Origin: Stomoxys calcitrans
Lineage: Eukaryota; Arthropoda; Insecta; Diptera; Muscidae
Assembly (NCBI RefSeq): GCF_963082655.1
Contig: NC_081552.1
Span: 56,264,237 to 56,328,236 of the forward strand
Length of the DNA stretch: 64,000 nt
Direction: 5' to 3'
Shown: one piece after another, positions 23,371 to 35,507 of the stretch
How positions within the stretch are numbered: position 1 is the first letter of the stretch
Layout: every line of letters starts with the position of its first letter
Position numbers and translations under genes: made by a program
Notes under the pieces: generated by a model
Seen by the model: only the letters and a program-made list of their open reading frames with translations
Database searches by the model: none
What the model was told of the DNA's origin: nothing

Positions 23371-23598
<228 letters not shown>

Positions 23599-24347
23599 TG
23601 GATGTAAGGTGTACTTCATTCTTAAAATACTTTATTTCAGGCCGATATTCTCATTTAAGGGTTTTTCGGGGGAGAGACAGGCACTTGGCTCTGGATAAAT
23701 ATCAGCTCCGTGCTCTTCTCTCAAATAACATCTATTTAAAACCCCATATTGCCATCGGCTTTGAGGGGAGTTTACACGATGAGGCGTCGCCCAAACACAT
23801 GGTCCCAAAATTGGTTATCAAATTCGTTTTCTAATCTCAAATACCTTTCATTTTAGCCACATATTGGTTCGGAGTTAGATAAATGCTCGAAAAATGTTTT
23901 CCCTTTGGGGGGTATTTTGGGGAAGGGGTGTGCCTTAAATACATGGTCCCACATTTGGATATCAAATTCGTATTCTACTCCCAAATACCTTTATTTAAGC
24001 CCCATATTGCGATGGTCACTAAAAAATTACTGTTTGTGGGGTTTTTTGGGAAAGGGGTAGACCCCCAGAAAGTTGGTCCCGAAAAAGGGTTTCAATTCTT
24101 CCTCTAACCCCCAATACCTTTCATTTAAGGTCCACATTGACACGGTCGTTAAATATGGCCGATTTAGGGGTGTTTTGGGGAGTGGGTGGTCTCCCAATCA
24201 CTAAGCCCTAAAAATATATCAGCAGCGTGTTCTATTCTCATATATTTGAATCTCATATTGCCATTCGCCTCAAAATAGGATATCAAATTCGTTTTCCAAT
24301 CTCAAATACCATTCACTTCAAATCCTTATTTAAAAATCCAGCAAATA

Positions 24348-24916
24348 AAGGGTGATTTTTTTGAGGTTAGGATTTTCATGCATTAGTATTTGACAGATCA
24401 CGTGGGATTTCAGACATGGTGTCAAAGAGAAAGATGCTCAGTATGCTTTGACATTTCATCATGAATAGACTTACTAACGAGCAACGCTTGCAAATCATTG
24501 AATTTTATTACCAAAATCAGTGTTCGGTTCGAAATGTGTTCATTCACCGTAACGTTGCATCTTTGAAAAAATACGGTCCAATGATTCCACCAGCGTACAA
24601 ACCACACCAAACAGTGCATTTTTCGGGATGCATGGGCAGTTCTTGAACGGCTTCTGGTTGCTCTTCACTCCAAATGCGGCAATTTTGCTTATTTACGTAG
24701 CCATTCAACCAGAAATGAGCCTCATCGCTGAACAAAATTTGTCGATAAAAAAGCGGATTTTCTGCCAACTTTTCTAGGGCCCATTCACTGAAAATGATTT
24801 GCAAGCGTTGCTCGTTAGTAAGTCTATTCATGATGAAATGTCAAAGCATACTGAAATCCCACGTGATCTGTCAAATACTAATGCATGAAAATCCTAACCT
24901 CAAAAAAATTACCCTT
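24348..24916. mobile_element. Fold-back mariner derivative, copy 1 (family D)
   Basis: TIRs AAGGGTGATTTTTTTGAGG and its near-complement, flanked by TA (24346-24347, 24917-24918). Both ends encode the transposase N-terminus (MNRLTNEQRLQII), pointing inward from opposite strands, so the 5' end of the parental element is present twice in inverted orientation. The middle encodes part of the catalytic domain on the minus strand. The right arm is shorter and also lacks about 28 bp (GAGCATCTTTCTCTTTGACA region) present on the left. Confidence 0.85.
24544..24831 (-). pseudogene. Rearranged Tc1/mariner transposase fragment
   Basis: A 95-aa frame joins the N-terminal MNRLTNEQRLQII directly to EWALEKLAENPLFYRQ, then FSDEAHFWLNGYVNKQN, which carries the first catalytic Asp, and GGIIGPYFFKD. 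The rest of the DNA-binding domain is lost between the two, and the second and third catalytic acids are absent. It cannot be a functional transposase; whether the fused peptide is made is unknown. Confidence 0.8.
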
Positions 24917-25644
24917 TATGTCCGGTTTGCGGTATTGGCCCTAAAAACTATGAATATTTAGTTCCACTCTCTTTAAGACCCAAATTGTCTTGGTGAGCAA
25001 ATACGTCCGATTTGTGGGTTGTTATGGTGATAAGACGTCCCCTTGACAATTGGTCCCGAATGTTGATGTCAGATTCATGGTCTACTCCCAAATACCCTTC
25101 ATTTAAGCTCCATTTTTCTAAAGTCGAACAAAATGACCGGTTTTGGGGAATGGGGTGGCCTTTCAGTGACTTGGCTTTAAGAATATATATCAGATTCGTA
25201 TTCTACTCTAAAATATCTCTTATTTGAGCCCCATACTGCAATGGCCAGTAAATACTTCCTATATGTTCTCAAACACTTGGTCCTACATCTGGATATCAGA
25301 TTCTTATTCTACCCTCAAATACCTTTCATTTAAGCCCCATATTGACATGGTCAGTAAATAAGTCCTGTTTGGTGGGTGTTTTTGGGAAGGGATGGACCCC
25401 CAGAACATTATCCCAAATTCAGATATCAGGTTCGTATTTTGCTCGCAAATACCATACAGTTGAATCCCATATTGCCATGGTCGGTAAATATGTCCGATTT
25501 AGAAGTGTTTTGGTGGTCGGGGTGGTTCGACAATTGGATATCAGATACGTTTTCTAATCTTAAATATCTTTCATTTGAGTCTCATATTGTAGTGAGTGGT
25601 GTATATACATATTTGGTAGGTTTGGGGGGTAGGTAATGAAGGGA

Positions 25645-27320
25645 AAACAAGTAAAAAGGCATTAAGTTCGACCGGGCCGAAATTTGGATACCCACCACCT
25701 CGGGTACATAAGCAAACCACCTTTCGTCAAAATCCGATGAAAAATGCATACCTTATGCTCCATAGCAGCTATATCGAAATATGTTTCGATTTGGACTAAA
25801 TAGTGATAAGTAAAAGTCAATGTTCAATTGTGTTTAACAAAATTTTGATCTTTTTAGTAGCTATGTCTAAAAATAAACCGATGTGAACCATATACGATAC
25901 GGATGTCGAAAAGCATAACATAAGTCACTGTGTCAAATTTCAGTGAAATCGGATTATAAATGCTCCTTTTATGGGGCCAAGACTTTAAATCGAGATATCG
26001 GTCTATATGGCAGCAATATCCAAATCTGAACCGATTTGAGCCAAGTTGCAAAAAAATGTCGAAGTGCCTACCACAACTCACTGTCCCAAATTTCGGCGAC
26101 ATTCGACAATTAATACGCTTTTTATGGGCTCAAACCCTTAAATCGAGAGATCTGTCTATATGGCAGCTATATCCAAATCTGGACCAATCTGTGTCATATT
26201 GCAAAAGTACGTCAAGGGACTTAATTTAACTCACTGTCTCAAATCTCGACGACATCCGACAATAAATGCGACTTTTATGGCCCCAAAACCTAAAACCGAG
26301 AGATCGGTCTATATGGTAGATATATCCAAATCTAGACCGATTTAGGCCAAATTAACGAAGGATGTTGAAGGGCCTAACAGAACCCACTGTTCCAAATTTC
26401 AGGAAAATCGGGTAATAAATGTGGCTTTTATGGGCCTAAGAGCCTAAATCGGCGGATCGGTCTATATGGTGGCTATATCCAAATCTGGACCGATCTAGGC
26501 CAAATTGAAGATAGATATCAAGGGGTCTAACACAACTCACTGTCCCAAATTTCAGCAAAATCGGGTAATAAATGTGGTTTTATGGGAGGAGGATCGGTGT
26601 ATATGTCAGCTATATCCAAATCTAGACCGATCTGGGCCAATTTGAAGAGGGATGTCAAAGGGTCTAAAACAACTCACTGTCCCAAATTTCAGCAAAATTT
26701 GATGATAAATGTGGCTTTTATGGGCCTAAGACCCTAAATCGGAGGATCGGTCTATATGGGGGCTATATCCAAATCTGGACCGATCTAGGCCAAATTGACG
26801 AATGATGGCGAATGGCCTAGCACAACTCACTGTCGCAAATTTCAGTAAAATCGGGTAATAAATGTGGATTTTATGGCCCCAAAACCTAAATCCGAAGATC
26901 GGTCTAAATGGCAGCTATATCCAAATTTGAACCGACCTGGGCAAAATTGACGAAGGATGTCGAAGGGCCTAACACAACTCACTGTACCAAATTTCAGCAA
27001 AATCGGATAATAAATGTAGCTTTTATTGGCCTAAGACTCTAAATCGGTGGATCGGTCAATATGGGGGCTATATCATGATATATTCCGATATAGCTCATCT
27101 TCGAAGTTAAGCTGTTTATGGACAAATGTTTTAGCTCAATATCTCTATTTTTAAAGACTGTAGCGTGATTTCAACAGACAGGCGGACGGACATTTATAGA
27201 TCGTCTTAGATTTGTATGCTGATCACGAATATGTATATTTATAGGGTCGGAAATGGATATTTCGATGTGTTGCAAACGGAATGACAAAATGAATATATCC
27301 CCATTGGGTGGTGGGTATAA
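25645..27320 (-). mobile_element. HINE-A, full-length
   Basis: AACAAGTAAAAAGGCATTAA with hairpin TTCGACCGGGCCGAA (one arm mutated) at the left; body of about nine units with AGCTATATCCAAATCTG; reverse microsatellite core near 27172-27250 (GACAGGCGGACGGACATTTA); 5' end ATTGGGTGGTGGGTATAA at the right. Directly abuts HINE-G. Confidence 0.8.
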
Positions 27321-28048
27321 TAGGTGGATATGAATTAAGTTCTGCCGGGTCGAATTTTGCATGCACATCACTGCTGAAAATCTTATATTTTAACCATATT
27401 TCTTCGTAATCGGGTGTAAGACCTTCAGGATATCGGTCTTTAGAAGGGCTTTATCCATATATGGTCCAATCTGAACCAAATTACGTAAGGAAGTCGAGGG
27501 TTCTCAAACAACTCACTGCGTTAGATGGCCGTATTTGCAAAATCGGGTAAACCATTCACTTGTCATGGTCCCAAAACCTTAAATCAGGAGAACAGTATAT
27601 ATGGCAGAAATATCCAAATCTGGTCTAATCTTGACCATACTCAGTTTGAATGTTGCGAGGCCTAACATAACTCGTTGCACCAAATTTAGGCGAAATCTGG
27701 CAATAAAAACTGCTTTTGTTTCCACCATAATAGTCGGGGAGCCTAAGACTACTTCTTGCGCCCAATTTCATCGAAATCTTGTAATAAATGCGTCTTTTAA
27801 GGACCCAACACCATACATCAGGAGATTGTTATCTACGGCAGCTATAGCCGAACATAGTCCGATCATACTCAATACGGATGTCGAGAGACCTAACGCAACT
27901 AGCTGTGCCAACCTTCACCGTACTCTGTAAGGATGTCCAGCAGCCTAACACTACTTACCGTGACAAATCTCAACAGAATTTTCCAACAAATGCGCCTTTT
28001 ATGTAGTCCGATATATAATCCATCTCCGCACTTGCCTATGAACAAACC
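27321..28048 (-). mobile_element. HINE-G, a related element, partial
   Basis: Starts AATTAAGTTCTGCCGGGTCG then AATTTTGCATGCACATCACT, a distinct 3' end with a weak hairpin. Body units (ATATGGCAGAAATATCCAAA, CTAACATAACTCG, AATAAATGCGTCTTTTAAGG) follow the HINE-A pattern but are diverged. It stops at CTTGCCTATGAACAAAC, where a HINE-F 3' end begins; no 5' terminus seen. Confidence 0.55.
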
Positions 28049-29021
28049 AGTAAGGAAGGGCAAAAGTCGGGGGGTGTCGACTGTATAATACCCTACACCT
28101 ACCCTATAAGTGCAAAGTTGGAGCTATATATATTTCTGAAGCAATTTTAATGGAACTCGGCGGATGTTTTTAGGTAGGTTATTAAACAATAATTATTAAA
28201 TAACGAGCAAATATGTAATAACTACGGTTGACAAATGACAACGTTATTGCAAATTACCCAAAATGTGGCGAACATATATATGGGAGCTATATGTAAATCG
28301 GAACCGATTTAGAACAAACTTCTCAGATAATATGTCAGTCGTCGAGGAAGCGTTATGGAAAATGCCAACAAGATTGGTCAATTAATGCGCGTGCAGTGGC
28401 TCTTGGAGTGAAAATCGGGCGATATACATATATGTCAGCTATATCTAACTCCGAACCTATTGTTATGAAATTCACCAGTCGACGAGAGTCAGACGGTCGA
28501 GAGTCGAGAGAAAATCCTTCCTGCCAAATTTCGAGAGAATCGGTTAACAAATTAGCTCTTTATTGTAATAATGCTCAAAAGGGGACAAATATATATATGG
28601 GAGCTATCTTAATCTGAACCGATTAAGAAAAAACTTCTCAGATACTGTAGTAGTCTCGAGCAAAGCGTTGTGAAAATTTTCTCAAGATTGGTCAATAAAT
28701 GCGCTTGCAGTGGCTCTAGAAGTGAAAATCGGGAGATATACATATATCGTAACCGATTTCTATGAAATTCTACAGTAATGTCAGAAGTCATAAGAAAATC
28801 CCTCCTGCAAAATTTCGAGAGAATCGGTTAACAAATGAGAATTTTTATGCAATATTTCTCAAAATCGGAGAAATATATAGAGCCATAAGAAAATACTTTC
28901 TGTCAATCTTTCTCAAAATGGGACGAACATATATATGGTAGCTATACCTAAATCTGAACCGATTTCATGCAAACTTCTCAGATACTGTCATCAAGAAATC
29001 AGGGGAGTCTCTAGAGGGCGC
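28049..29021 (-). mobile_element. HINE-F, 3' part
   Basis: Begins CAGTAAGGAAGGGCAAAAGT, the complement of the HINE-F end at 47265, then GGTGTCGACTGTATAATACC and CCTACACC. Body units contain ATATATATGGGAGCTATA and GAGAGAATCGGTTAACAAAT. Probably continues at 29709-29997 beyond an inserted HINE-B. Confidence 0.55.
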
Positions 29022-29660
29022 AAAGCGTAGTTCGGCCGGGCCGTATCTTATATACCCTCCACCATGGATCGCATTTGTCGAGTTCTTTTCCCGGCATCTC
29101 TTCTTAGGCAAAAAGGGATATAAGAAAAGATTTGCTCTGCTATTAGAGCGATATCAAGATATGGTCCGGTTTGGACCACAATTAAATTATATGTTGGAGA
29201 CCAGTGTAAAATGTCAGCCAATTCGAATTATTGTGGAATTGAGCCCTTTGGGGGCTCAAAAAGTAAAATAGAGAGATCGATTTACAGGGTGGCTGATGAA
29301 TATTGCTACAATGATGAATATTGCTACATTTTTTTTTCGGTGTATGGAATACATTTTTCTTTTATTCATGTTAAATTAAATTATTAAATTAATTATTAAA
29401 TTATTATTAATTAAATTAATTAATTAATTAATTAAATTAATTATTAAATTATTATTATTAAATAGAAAAAAAGTTATTACATTTTTTTTTGGTAGCGGCT
29501 TTCATCAGCCACCCTGTATATGGGAGCTGTATCGGGCTATAGACCGATTCAGACCATAATAAACACGTATGTTGATGGTCATGAGAGGATCCGTCATACA
29601 AAATTTCAGGCAAATCGAATTATAATTGCGACCTTTAAAGGCTCAAGAAGTCAACCGACT
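29022..29660 (-). mobile_element. HINE-B, 3' part, interrupted by a MITE
   Basis: GCAAAGCGTAGTTCGGCCGG, ATATACCCTCCACCATGGAT and the AGAGATGCC-type region in reverse are the HINE-B 3' end. The unit continues as GAGATCGATTTA | MITE | TATGGGAGCTGTATCGG, which reads through when the 232-bp MITE and one TA are removed. Cut at about 29660; no microsatellite core remains. Confidence 0.75.
29285..29516. mobile_element. A/T-rich MITE with CAGGGTGGCTGATGAA ends
   Basis: Left end CAGGGTGGCTGATGAA and right end TTCATCAGCCACCCTG are perfect 16-bp inverted repeats; a GCTAC/GTAGC pair extends them after a gap. TA on both sides (29283-29284, 29517-29518) matches a single TA in the HINE-B target. The interior is an (AATTAATT)-rich tract without coding. 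TA duplication suggests the IS630/Tc1/mariner group, but no relative is present in the window. Confidence 0.85.
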
Positions 29661-29677
29661 ATATTACTACTATATTA

Positions 29678-29704
29678 CCGACAATTACTTTTTGGGCAAC
29701 CCAA
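29678..29704. mobile_element. Mariner-type MITE, terminal remnant
   Basis: CAATTACTTTTTGGGCAACC followed by CAA is the right TIR of the 237-bp MITE; nothing else of it remains. Confidence 0.7.
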
Positions 29705-29708
29705 TATA

Positions 29709-29997
29709 AAACAATCAGTACAAAATTCAGCTTTGACTTTGTGATTAAATGTCAACGCCGATAGGTCAGTTCCTTCACCCAACAGCGACTACAAATAAAA
29801 TTTACACAGTAACAGAAAAATGATGACAATTTTCGATTATGAAAAAATGTACTTTGTACACAATTTAACATGGACAGACAGACAGACGGACATAGCTAAA
29901 TCGAATCAGAAAGTGATTCTAAGTCGATCGGTATACTCACCAATGGGTACACTAAGTTATAATACCCTGTACCACAGTAGTGGTGTAGGGTATAAAA
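29709..29997 (-). mobile_element. HINE-F-type 5' end
   Basis: Contains TGTACTTTGTACACAATTTA, the (GACA)n microsatellite ACAGACAGACAGACGGACAT, GATCGGTATACTCACCAATG and the terminus AGTGGTGTAGGGTATAAAAA. The GGTGTAGGGTAT end is complementary to the ATACCCTACACC near the HINE-F 3' end at 28110, the expected sub-terminal inverted repeat, so the two pieces may be one element. Confidence 0.55.
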
Positions 29998-30364
29998 ATC
30001 GAACTTGAATGAGATTCGTCTTCCCTCCATTATTCAGCCTTCACCAGAAATTTTAGGTTTGAAAGATCATGAATCGTCATAACAATTTTTAAGTAATAAC
30101 CACTCCTTTTTTGCATTTGGGACCCCTGTATAGCCTGTGTGCGTGTCAAAAATTTCAAAGAAATGACCGCTTTTTTTAATTTTTGACCATTTTTCATCGT
30201 CAGCTTTCGCGAAAAACTGCCATTAATTAAAGGCAATGATTTCATCAATTTAATTTATTTAGGTCATTGCACTATTGGTGCTTTGTGGCGTATGAGTATT
30301 GCTGTTGAACTATTCTAGAAAATATTTATCATACGCAACGGCGGACATCATTTTAACTAAATCA
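29998..30364. other. Unassigned stretch
   Basis: A/T-rich sequence between HINE-F and the TIR transposon. A 72-codon minus-strand frame (30030-30248) is lysine-rich and of no recognisable family. No regulatory signal identified. Confidence 0.35.
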
Positions 30365-30610
30365 GGGGCCTAATTCTCGCATCCGCACTCGACTTGCTAC
30401 GATCAAGTTTCGCATTTTTTTAGATTATGGCATCCGTTATCGATTAATTCTATTAAAAACTTCGAATAGAAATACGCGAGTCTTTGCCCACAGCAATTTA
30501 TCTATTGTAAAAGGCAAATGTTCGTCTATTTTCAAGAAACTAGGCTAAGAATAGGGCATCGGGGAATTTATTGCATAAAATAAAACAATAATTAAAATAT
30601 TTTCACACTT

Positions 30611-31831
30611 TTTTTTACCACCACTGTAGGATAGGGGTATATTCATTTTGCCATTCCGTTTGCAACACATCGAAATATCCATTTCCGACCCTATAAAGTA
30701 TATATATTCTTGATCAGCGTAAAAATTAAAGAAGATCTAGACATGTCCGTCCGTCTGTCCGTCTGTCTGTTGAAATCACGCTACAGTCTTCAAAAATAGA
30801 GATATTGAGCTAAAACTTTGCACAGATTCTTTTTTTGTCCATAAGTAGGTTAAGTTCGAAGATGGACAATATCGGACTATATCTTGATATAGCCCCCATA
30901 TAGACAGATCCGCCGATTTAGGGTCTTAGGCCAATAAAAGCCACATTTATTATCCGATTTTGCTGAAATTTGGGAAAGTGAGTTGTGTTAAGCCCTTTGT
31001 CATATTTCTTCAATTTGGCCTTGATCGGATAAGATTTGGATATAGCTGTCATATAAACCGATCTCTCGATTTAAGTTTTTGGGCCCATAAAACGCGCATT
31101 TATTGTCCGATGTCACAGAAATTTGGGACGGTGAGTTAAGTTAAGGCCCTTGATATACTTCTGCAATATGGTACAGATCGGTCCAGATTTGGATATAGTT
31201 GCCATATAGACCGATCTCTTGGTTTTAGGTTTTGGGGCCATAAAAAGCCCATTTATTGTCCGACGTGGCCGCAATGCTGCAATATGGGACAGTGAGTTGT
31301 GTTGGGCCCTTCGACATCCTTCTTCATTTTCACTCAGAGCGGTCCCGATTTGGATATAGCTGCCATATAGACCGATCTCTCGATTTAATGTTTTGGGCCC
31401 ATAACAGGCGCATTTATTGTCCGATGTTGCCAAAATTTGGGACAGAGAGTTAAGTTAAGCCCCTCCACATGTTGCGGCAATTTGGTCTCGATCGATCAAG
31501 ATTTGCATATAGCTGCCATATAGACCGATATCTCGATTTAAAGTCTTGGCACCAAAAAAGGCGCATATATAATACGATTCAACTGAAATTTGACACATTG
31601 ACTTAGTTAGGCTTTTCGACATCCATGTTGTATAAGGTTCAGGTCGGTTTATTTTTAGAAATAGCTACTAAAAACCAATATTTTGCTATGCACAATTGAA
31701 CAGTGACTTGTACTTATTAGTATTTGGTCTAAATCGGATCATATTTCGATATAACTGCTATGGGTATGCAATTTTCACCGGATTTTGATGAGAGGTGCTT
31801 TACATATATACCCAAGGTGGTGGGTATCCAA
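30611..31831 (+). mobile_element. HINE-A, 3' hairpin precisely deleted
   Basis: 5' end TTACCACCACTGTAGGATAG, core AAGTATATATATTCTTGATC, microsatellite about 30744-30769, and seven 153-bp-type units. At the 3' end GGTGGTGGGTATCCAACGCC lacks the palindrome AAGTTCGGCCCGGCCGAACT found in other copies, with flanking sequence otherwise joined cleanly. HINE-B follows immediately. Confidence 0.8.
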
Positions 31832-33031
31832 CGCCATTTTTATACCCTCTACCATAGGATGGGGGGTATACTAATTTCGTCAGTCTGTTTGTAACTACTC
31901 GAAATATTCGTCTGAGACCCCATAAAGTATATATATTCTTGATCGTCGTGGAATTTTATGTCGATCTAGCCATGTCTGTCCGTCTGTCCGTCCGGCCGTC
32001 CGTCTGTCCGTCTGTCTGTCGAAAGCACGCTAACTTCCGAAGGTGTGAAGCTAGCCGCTTGAAATTTTGCACAAATACTTTTTATTAGTGTAGGTCAGTT
32101 GGTATTGTAAATGGGCCATATCGGTCCATGTTTTGATATAGCTGCCATATAAACAGATCTGGGGTCTTGACTTCTTGAGCCTCTAGAGTGCGCAATTTTT
32201 ATCGGATTAGAATGAAATTTTGCACGACGTGTTCTGTTATGATATCCAACAACTGTGCCAAGTATTGTTCAAATCGGTCCATAACCTGATATAGCTGCCA
32301 TATAAACCGATCTTGGGTCTTGACTTCTTGAGCCTCTGGAGGGCGCAATTCTTATCCAATTTGAATGAATTTTGGCACGTAGTATTGTGTTATGATATCC
32401 AACAACTGTGTCAAGTATGGTTTAAATCGGTTCATAACCTGATATAGCTGTCATATTAACAGATCTTGGGTCTTGACTTCTTGAGCTTCTAGAGGGCGCA
32501 ATTCCTATCCGATTTGGCTGAAATTTTGCAAGACGTTTTTTATTGTTACTTTCAACAACTATGTCAAATAAGGTACAAGTCGGCTCACAGCCTGATATAG
32601 CTGCCATATAAACCGATCTGGGATCTTGACTTCTTGAGCCTCTAGAGGTCGCAACTATTATCCGATTTGCCTGAAATTTTGTACGACGGATTCTCTCATG
32701 ACCATTAACATACGTGTTTACTATGGTCTGAATCGGTCAATAGCCCGATACAGCTCCCATATAAATCGATCTCTCTATTTTACTTCTTGAGGCCACAAAG
32801 GGCGCAATTCTTATTCGAATTGGCTGACATTTTACACAGGTCTCCAACATATAATTGAATTGTGGTCCAAACCGGACTATATCTTGATATCGCTCTAATG
32901 GTAGAGCAAATCTTTTCTTATATGATTTTTTTGCCTAAAAAGAGATGCCGGGAAAAGAACTCGACAAATGCGATCCATGGTGGAGGGTATATAAGATTCG
33001 GCCCGGCCGAACTTAGCACGCTTTTACTTGT
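31832..33031 (+). mobile_element. HINE-B, full-length
   Basis: Starts ATTTTTATACCCTCTACCAT; core CATAAAGTATATATATTCTT and GTCGATCTAGCCATG; microsatellite 31977-32019. The motif TATAGCTGYCATAT recurs at about 32137, 32290, 32443 and 32596, an exact 153-bp period. The 3' end has GGTGGAGGGTATATAAG, hairpin TTCGGCCCGGCCGAA and AGCACGCTTTTACTTGTT. This is the best reference copy of the family. Confidence 0.85.
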
Positions 33032-33476
33032 TTAATTTTAAGCCAAATTTGGCAAAGAAAATTATCAAATTATCTTCAAACATGACCAAATCATTTTACC
33101 ACTAAACTCAAGGGAGCATAAAAGTTTTTCTAGGAAAAGGTTCTGAATCTACCTAATTGTACTTTGGCTGTTGCAGCTCTCATTGTGCCTGCCCAAAAAA
33201 AAATCACAGAAGCACCGTTTGCTGTTCTAGAGGCGACATAATCCACATATTTTTTGGTCTTCTTCCACACAAAAAAACGATTTATGGCGTAAAAACAGTA
33301 CCATTTGCTGTGTTTGCCAGATGGCAAAAGATGTTCGGCGAATCGATATTTCTTTTCCGAAATCGATAACTTTTTGACAAATTACGATCGTAAGCCTTGA
33401 TTCGATTGGTACTTACGGAACGGAATTAGTATTCGAACAACAATTCGCTCGATAACGGATGCGAGAATTAGGCCCC

Positions 33477-34784
33477 AGGTTTAAGGTATCTAGAGTGTGC
33501 AGGTCTAGCACCCTTTTAAAAATCTATTTCACCTTTATTTTGTAGGTGTAAAAAACCTTTTTTCCTTTAGCACTTGACCATTAATCTTAACTTTTTTTGA
33601 AGACATTTTTTAAAATGTTTATCACAAGACTTTTAGTCCTATGAGGGCGACAACACATTTACAAAAAAAAAAAAAAAATAAAATAAAATAAAATAAAATT
33701 AGTCTAAGAAACACCAAGGCAAATGTTGTCTGCTTTCTTAGATCCCCTCGCCCTACCCCCTTGAATATTTTCAGGTTTCAGCTAGCCATGACAAAGGCAA
33801 GAGTTAATGTCCTCATCAGTATCTGCAATAGCATCAGCAACTTTTTATGCTGATAACTCACTCTGGTTGCTAAGTTAACCTTTTCTTCTTACTTTCTACT
33901 CGCCTGGGTAAGGGGGAAAAAACAGAGAACACTTTGGTACCTGTGTAAGGCTATAAGTAAACAAACATTAATCAATGTAATATTTTATGCACTTCTACTT
34001 CCTTTCGCTGACTTGCTGTTCATGTTCACTTCTTTTACTTTGAATACCAAAAAAGCGAAATGTTGCCTTTTTGAACAAATTTGCCAATGTTGTTGTCCAG
34101 TTCTTATATTTTGTCTGCAGCCAGCCTTCTTGCCAACCAGTCGAGGATTATACTTCATTTTTAGGGGCATTCATAAATTATTATTTACATTAACGTAGGT
34201 GATTGACAAGGATAAGGGGGAAGAGGAAGCTGGGATGAGGGATTGTGTGAGAAGGGAACTTCACCATCTTTCCAGTTTGCTTGATGTCGTCTTTCAGATC
34301 CTATCTATCTCGGGTCCTCTTGAGTCCTCCACATACCAAGCACTGGCCCAACTAATGGCATTTCCTTTTTTCACACTTTCAACAGAATGGAGCCAGCAAT
34401 GAAACTCATATTTCATAATGGCCATAATTTTCCTTTTTTCCCCTCTCTCACTCACTCTCCTCGAATTACTTTTTTATTATGAGTGTGATTGTCGATGTGT
34501 GCTTCGGTGTTTGAGTGAGTTTAGATCTTGGCGTTGTTTGTTCTGCATAAAGACGATAATTTATATATTTTTCATTTGTGTTGGTGTTGTTGGATGGGTT
34601 TCTTTGGTTTTTTGTTATTTTCTTTCATTTATGATTATTATTATTTTTGTTGTACACCATCATTATTCTAAGACTATGAGTTTGGAGGGGCACCGTGGTC
34701 AAGATTTATAAAAACCTAAAAATACAAAAATGGGAATAAAAAAAATTTATTTAAAAAAAAAAAATTAAGTCAAGTCCACCAGTC
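33477..34784. other. Unassigned DNA with an (AAAAT)n microsatellite
   Basis: A poly-A and AAAAT repeat tract sits at about 33662-33700. The rest is A/T-rich with pyrimidine runs and no matched repeat or exon. Frames such as 34199-34402 and 34418-34711 lack domain signs. It may be host intergenic or intronic DNA. Confidence 0.4.
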
Positions 34785-35507
34785 CAATCATCCACCATAG
34801 TATTAATTTTGTCATTCTGTTTGTTACTCATCAACATATTAATCTGAGTGTATATATTCTTGATCGTCTTGACATTCTTAGTCGATTTAGCCATGTACGT
34901 CCGTACGTATATCTGTCGCAAGCACGCTAACTCTCGAAGAAGTAAAGCTAGGTGCTGGGAATGTTGCATAAATTCTTCTTGCTAGTGCAGGTCAGTTGGG
35001 ATTGCAAATGGGTCCAATCGTTAGATAGTGTGGTACATAAAACAATATAGGTTCTTGAATTCCTGAGCCTCTAGAGGGCGCAATTTGGCTGAAATTTTGC
35101 ATAAAGTGTTTTGTTTTAGTTTCTAGCAACTGTGTCAAGTGTGGTCCAAATCGGTTCATAACCTGGCATAGCTCCAATACCGATTTCGGATCTTGACTTC
35201 TTGAGCCGCTAGAGGGCGAAATTATTATTCGATTTGCCTGAAAATGTTTGCATGAAGTGTTCTGGTTTAATTACCAAAAACTGCGCCTAGTATGGTTTAA
35301 ATCGGTTCATAACCTGATATAGCTTTGGTCTCCAACAGCCAAACCCAATCGCCTCATAGTTTGGTATAGCTGAAATAGCATAGGAACTGCTATCCATTAT
35401 CTTTTGTTTGTCTGTTAAGAGATATCGGCTAAGAACTTGACAAATGAGATATATGGTGGAGAGTATATAAAAATCAGCCAAGCCGAACTAGGCACGCACA
35501 TTTCTTA
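34785..35507 (+). mobile_element. HINE-B-like, old diverged copy
   Basis: Recognisable order: CCACCATAGTATTAATTTTG, core GTATATATTCTTGATCGTC and GTCGATTTAGCCATG, a decayed microsatellite (CGTCCGTACGTATATCTG), units with CTTGACTTCTTGAGCC, then GGTGGAGAGTATATAAAAAT and AGCCAAGCCGAACTAGGCAC. The hairpin is mutated. Clearly older than 31832-33031. Confidence 0.7.

Larger units (their letters stand above)
30365..33476. mobile_element. TIR DNA transposon of unknown superfamily, host to two HINEs
   Basis: Perfect 21-bp inverted ends: GGGGCCTAATTCTCGCATCC at 30365 (plus one G) and its complement ending 33476. The right end continues inward as TTATCGAGCGAATT; in the left end a second GCATCCGTTATCGATTAATT lies about 50 bp inside. 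About 250 bp of own sequence at the left and 445 bp at the right surround HINE-A and HINE-B. No target-site duplication could be recognised, so the superfamily is open. A 65-aa minus-strand frame at 33130-33327 is the only coding-like stretch and matches nothing I know. Confidence 0.6.

Noticed and set aside
24461..24646. Possible functional transposase start on the plus strand of fold-back copy 1
   Set aside because: It is the duplicated inverted 5' arm; the frame runs into antisense catalytic sequence and lacks the catalytic triad.
33130..33369. Open frames on both strands with a possible conserved peptide
   Set aside because: Lies inside a TIR transposon and no motif is recognisable; kept only as a remark there.
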